Below are positions 6,432 to 8,174 of a DNA stretch of 8,174 nucleotides, piece after piece; the first letter of the stretch is position 1, and each line of letters begins with the position of its first letter. This DNA comes from CAISIP01 sp031403955 (GTDB lineage: Bacteria; Pseudomonadota; Gammaproteobacteria; Burkholderiales; Burkholderiaceae_C), in contig JANNGR010000115.1 in assembly GCA_031403955.1 (NCBI GenBank), forward strand, positions 1-8,174. Reading direction: 5' to 3'. Made by a program: the position numbers and the translations under genes. Under the pieces are notes generated by a model. The model ran no database searches and was not told the DNA's origin. It saw only the letters and a program-made list of their open reading frames with translations.

Positions 6432-6916
6432 TTAGCGTACCCCAACAAACCCCATTCTTCAACAATCTTCCATTTTCCGTCGATTTTTTTCACCAGGCAT
6501 TCACACATGTTCATGATATTGTCGTAACCGAGCTTTTTGCCCGTGGGCGGTCCGTAACGGCTCGGCCCGGTGAAAGTTCCTTCCGGATGCGTAATCTGGA
6601 CAAACTTATATTCATCATCACTAACCTTGTCGGCCCAGATGCCGATAAAAGTGATTTTCATATCCGGCATCGTAAGTAATCGTTCCAGCGTATGGAAAAC
6701 TACCGGTCCGATTCCCGCGATATCCACACCATTTTCGCCATGGATAACGGTTTCGTCGGTGTAATGGTCATAGATTAACCCGACCATCTTGTAGTCCCAG
6801 ATATATTTGGTATACGCGATAAAAAACCGCTCTACATCCGCCGCAGTTTGAAAATCCGGATTCTCGACAATCGTTCTCAGCCTATTAAACTCGTCGGCTC
6901 TGGTTTCAGGCAACAT
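6389..6916 (-). CDS. SnoaL/NTF2-like protein, second of a tandem pair
   Basis: The 175-residue protein has the small alpha+beta cone of the SnoaL/NTF2 family. An N-terminal helical part contains YTKYIWDYKMVGLIYDHY (35-52), MPDMKITFIGIWAD (83-96) follows, then RYGPPTGKKL (120-129), and a strand ending in GKWKIVEEW (147-155). The PPTGK element after a PDM motif is typical of SnoaL-like proteins, which include polyketide cyclases, hydratases and many of unknown role, so no substrate is assigned. ATG 6914-6916 starts 13 bases after the TAG (6930-6932) of its paralogue, with a GGGATGGA-type ribosome site in the gap, so the two are surely co-transcribed. No signal peptide is seen, so it is probably cytoplasmic. 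Base composition is A+T rich: hand counts of 6421-6480 and 6481-6540 give 38% and 40% G+C. Foreign origin is likely. Confidence 0.82.
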   Translation of the reverse strand: MLPETRADEFNRLRTIVENPDFQTAADVERFFIAYTKYIWDYKMVGLIYDHYTDETVIHGENGVDIAGIGPVVFHTLERLLTMPDMKITFIGIWADKVSDDEYKFVQITHPEGTFTGPSRYGPPTGKKLGYDNIMNMCECLVKKIDGKWKIVEEWGLLGYANFFQNGYVHTAIPK

Positions 6917-6929
6917 CTGAATTCCATCC

Positions 6930-7448
6930 CTACAATTGATTTTTCAGCAATTTCTCAATGGTAGGATGGCTTCGCAAAGAAAACTCGCTGGTGACTTTCC
7001 ACCTGTCCTGCAATTTCTTGAACACATACACAGTTTGTCCCATGGAATTCTTGTTATTCAAAACGTTGCCCGTGGCTGGCCCATAGATACTCGTTCCGCG
7101 GTTGCTACCTTCACAATGGGAACGCTGGTAGACCGTAAAACCTGCTGACGGATCGCCGGAGGCAAAAGTCTCGGCAATATGCACCCGCATATCGGGGAAC
7201 GCCGCTTGCATGCCCAGGAACTGGCCAACTATGTCATTCAGGTTGGTTATTTTTGTGCCATTCGCACCTTTATATACGGCGTTTTCATCATAGTATTCAT
7301 AAACCAGGCCGAGCAGGTTGTGATTCCAGATCATTTTGGTCAGGGCATCGGCATAGGCAATTGCGTCTTCTTTACTGCTGAGGTTTGCGGCTTCAAGCAC
7401 TTTCTCCAGGCTTTTTCTCTCCGCTACCATTCTTGTGCACATATCCAT
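6930..7448 (-). CDS. SnoaL/NTF2-like protein, first of a tandem pair
   Basis: The 172-residue protein is a diverged paralogue of the next gene. Shared positions include TKMIWNHNLLGLVYEYY (37-53), FPDMRVHIAETFASGD (84-99), SIYGPATGNVL (120-130) and DRWKVTSEFSLR (148-159). The fold is SnoaL/NTF2-like; members bind small hydrophobic molecules or catalyse cyclisation or isomerisation, but substrate and role here are unknown. ATG 7446-7448 follows an AGGG about 9 bases upstream. In-frame ATGs at codons 3 and 7 are alternatives. It opens the two-gene unit, and the 125-base gap to the solute-binding protein gene holds a palindrome CAAGCGCTTG (7485-7494) that might be an operator. G+C is about 43-50% in the lines counted (7201-7320), well under its neighbours. 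A pair of distinct paralogues could form a heterodimer, since NTF2 folds commonly dimerise; this is inference. Confidence 0.82.
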   Translation of the reverse strand: MDMCTRMVAERKSLEKVLEAANLSSKEDAIAYADALTKMIWNHNLLGLVYEYYDENAVYKGANGTKITNLNDIVGQFLGMQAAFPDMRVHIAETFASGDPSAGFTVYQRSHCEGSNRGTSIYGPATGNVLNNKNSMGQTVYVFKKLQDRWKVTSEFSLRSHPTIEKLLKNQL

Positions 7449-7573
7449 ATACCGTTGCCCTGGGTTGATTAACGATATTCAATTCAAGCGCTTGCTCTGG
7501 CCCGGATGCCGGCTTCGGCGGACTCACTTGCGTCGGTCATCCGAGATTTACACCACGGGTGACCCGAACCGCC

Positions 7574-8174
7574 TCAACTGGCGCGCCGCATGATACGCGC
7601 AACCTGGGACGCGGCGCCATTCATGGCGTCGGCCACCGTGGCCTGGCCGGTCACGATGTTGGACATCGCCACTTCCATGACATCCACCGCCGGCAGGAAC
7701 TCGGGAATGTTGGGAATCGATTTGGTCTTGGTGAGAGCCTGGGCAGCAATGTTGTGCATGCCACCGAAACGTTTGTTGACCTCGGGGTCGCGCAAATTGG
7801 ACCAATTCACCGCGACCACGTCGTTCTCGGTCGGGTCGACCAGGATGGCACGCTCGATTTCCGGCTGCGAGATCCAGGTCAGGAATTCCAGCGTCGCCTT
7901 GGGTACCTTGGAACGCTTGTTGACACCGTAGATCCAGTCGTTGACGTAGGTGCTGGGCTCCGCGCCTGCGTAGGTGGGCAACGGCACAAATCCGACCTGC
8001 TCCTTGGTTATGACCGAGTCCTTGCCGCTGAAACGGTTGTATATATGCCACCAGATCGGCAACATGGCGGACTTGCCCTGCACAAACGAGCCTGCGGCAT
8101 CCTGCTCGACGAAAGACGCGCAGCCGGGGGGCGTGATCTTGTGCTTGAGGATGATGTCCACATAGTCCTGGGTC
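7574..8174 (-). CDS. ABC-transporter extracellular solute-binding protein, C-terminal part, cut by window edge
   Basis: The frame is open from the right edge to TGA 7574-7576, giving 200 residues; the N-terminus and signal peptide lie outside. The GTG at 8161 is internal because the frame continues upstream of it (TQDYVDIILKH). The segment resembles family 1 solute-binding proteins: a lobe region QGKSAMLPIWWHIYNRF, then VGFVPLPTYAGAEPSTYVNDW, the helix KATLEFLTWISQPEIERAIL, and a C-terminal helix ATVADAMNGAASQVARIMRR. Such proteins catch sugars, glycerol derivatives or other small solutes in the periplasm and deliver them to a membrane permease. The ligand cannot be told from this part. The permease and ATPase genes are not in the window and may lie to the right. 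Codons are G+C rich, unlike the adjacent NTF2-like pair, so the two are likely of different origin. Confidence 0.85.
   Translation of the reverse strand, partial: TQDYVDIILKHKITPPGCASFVEQDAAGSFVQGKSAMLPIWWHIYNRFSGKDSVITKEQVGFVPLPTYAGAEPSTYVNDWIYGVNKRSKVPKATLEFLTWISQPEIERAILVDPTENDVVAVNWSNLRDPEVNKRFGGMHNIAAQALTKTKSIPNIPEFLPAVDVMEVAMSNIVTGQATVADAMNGAASQVARIMRRAS

Noticed and set aside
7485..7494. Palindrome CAAGCGCTTG upstream of the NTF2-like pair as an operator
   Set aside because: It is a single 10-base palindrome with no second copy in the window and no clear promoter beside it; it is noted only as a possibility.
6377..7562. CGGGTGA at 6377-6383 and 7556-7562 as direct repeats bounding the A+T-rich patch
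   Set aside because: A 7-base match is expected by chance between two stretches this long, and no transposase or inverted terminal repeats accompany it.

Overview
The window reads as part of a betaproteobacterial (probably Burkholderiales-like) chromosome. This is inferred from the high G+C of most genes and from the aerobic benzoyl-CoA (box) pathway genes that fill its left half. No rRNA, tRNA, CRISPR array or recognisable insertion sequence was seen.

Positions 1-4008 are a box-pathway locus. boxC (benzoyl-CoA-dihydrodiol lyase, cut by the left edge) and boxR (HTH plus shikimate-kinase-like regulator) lie on the minus strand. bclA (benzoate-CoA ligase) and an OsmC-family gene lie on the plus strand and overlap by 4 bases. 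BclA makes benzoyl-CoA. BoxC acts later, after epoxidation by BoxAB, which is not in the window. BoxR is expected to repress the locus until benzoyl-CoA accumulates. The boxR-bclA gap and the boxC upstream region contain two copies of a roughly 60-base block with GCATT/TGCTT half-sites and the shared ends GTTACAA and AATAATTCATAT. These are good candidates for BoxR operators.

Positions 4009-6232 hold a short convergent gap and then one large, very G+C-rich minus-strand gene. It encodes a predicted lipoprotein with Ig-like and TIG domains followed by seven diverged repeats of 43-52 residues, which suggests a seven-bladed beta-propeller. Its function is unknown.

Positions 6233-6388 are a G+C-rich gap with two small hairpins and a possible gene remnant. 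Positions 6389-7448 hold two tandem SnoaL/NTF2-like genes, related to each other and clearly richer in A+T than everything around them, so they were probably acquired from elsewhere. Positions 7574-8174 are the C-terminal part of an ABC-transporter solute-binding protein, cut by the right edge.

The strongest candidates for something undescribed are the seven-repeat lipoprotein, the tandem NTF2-like pair in its A+T-rich patch, and the duplicated operator-like block, which also puts the BoxR start codon in doubt.
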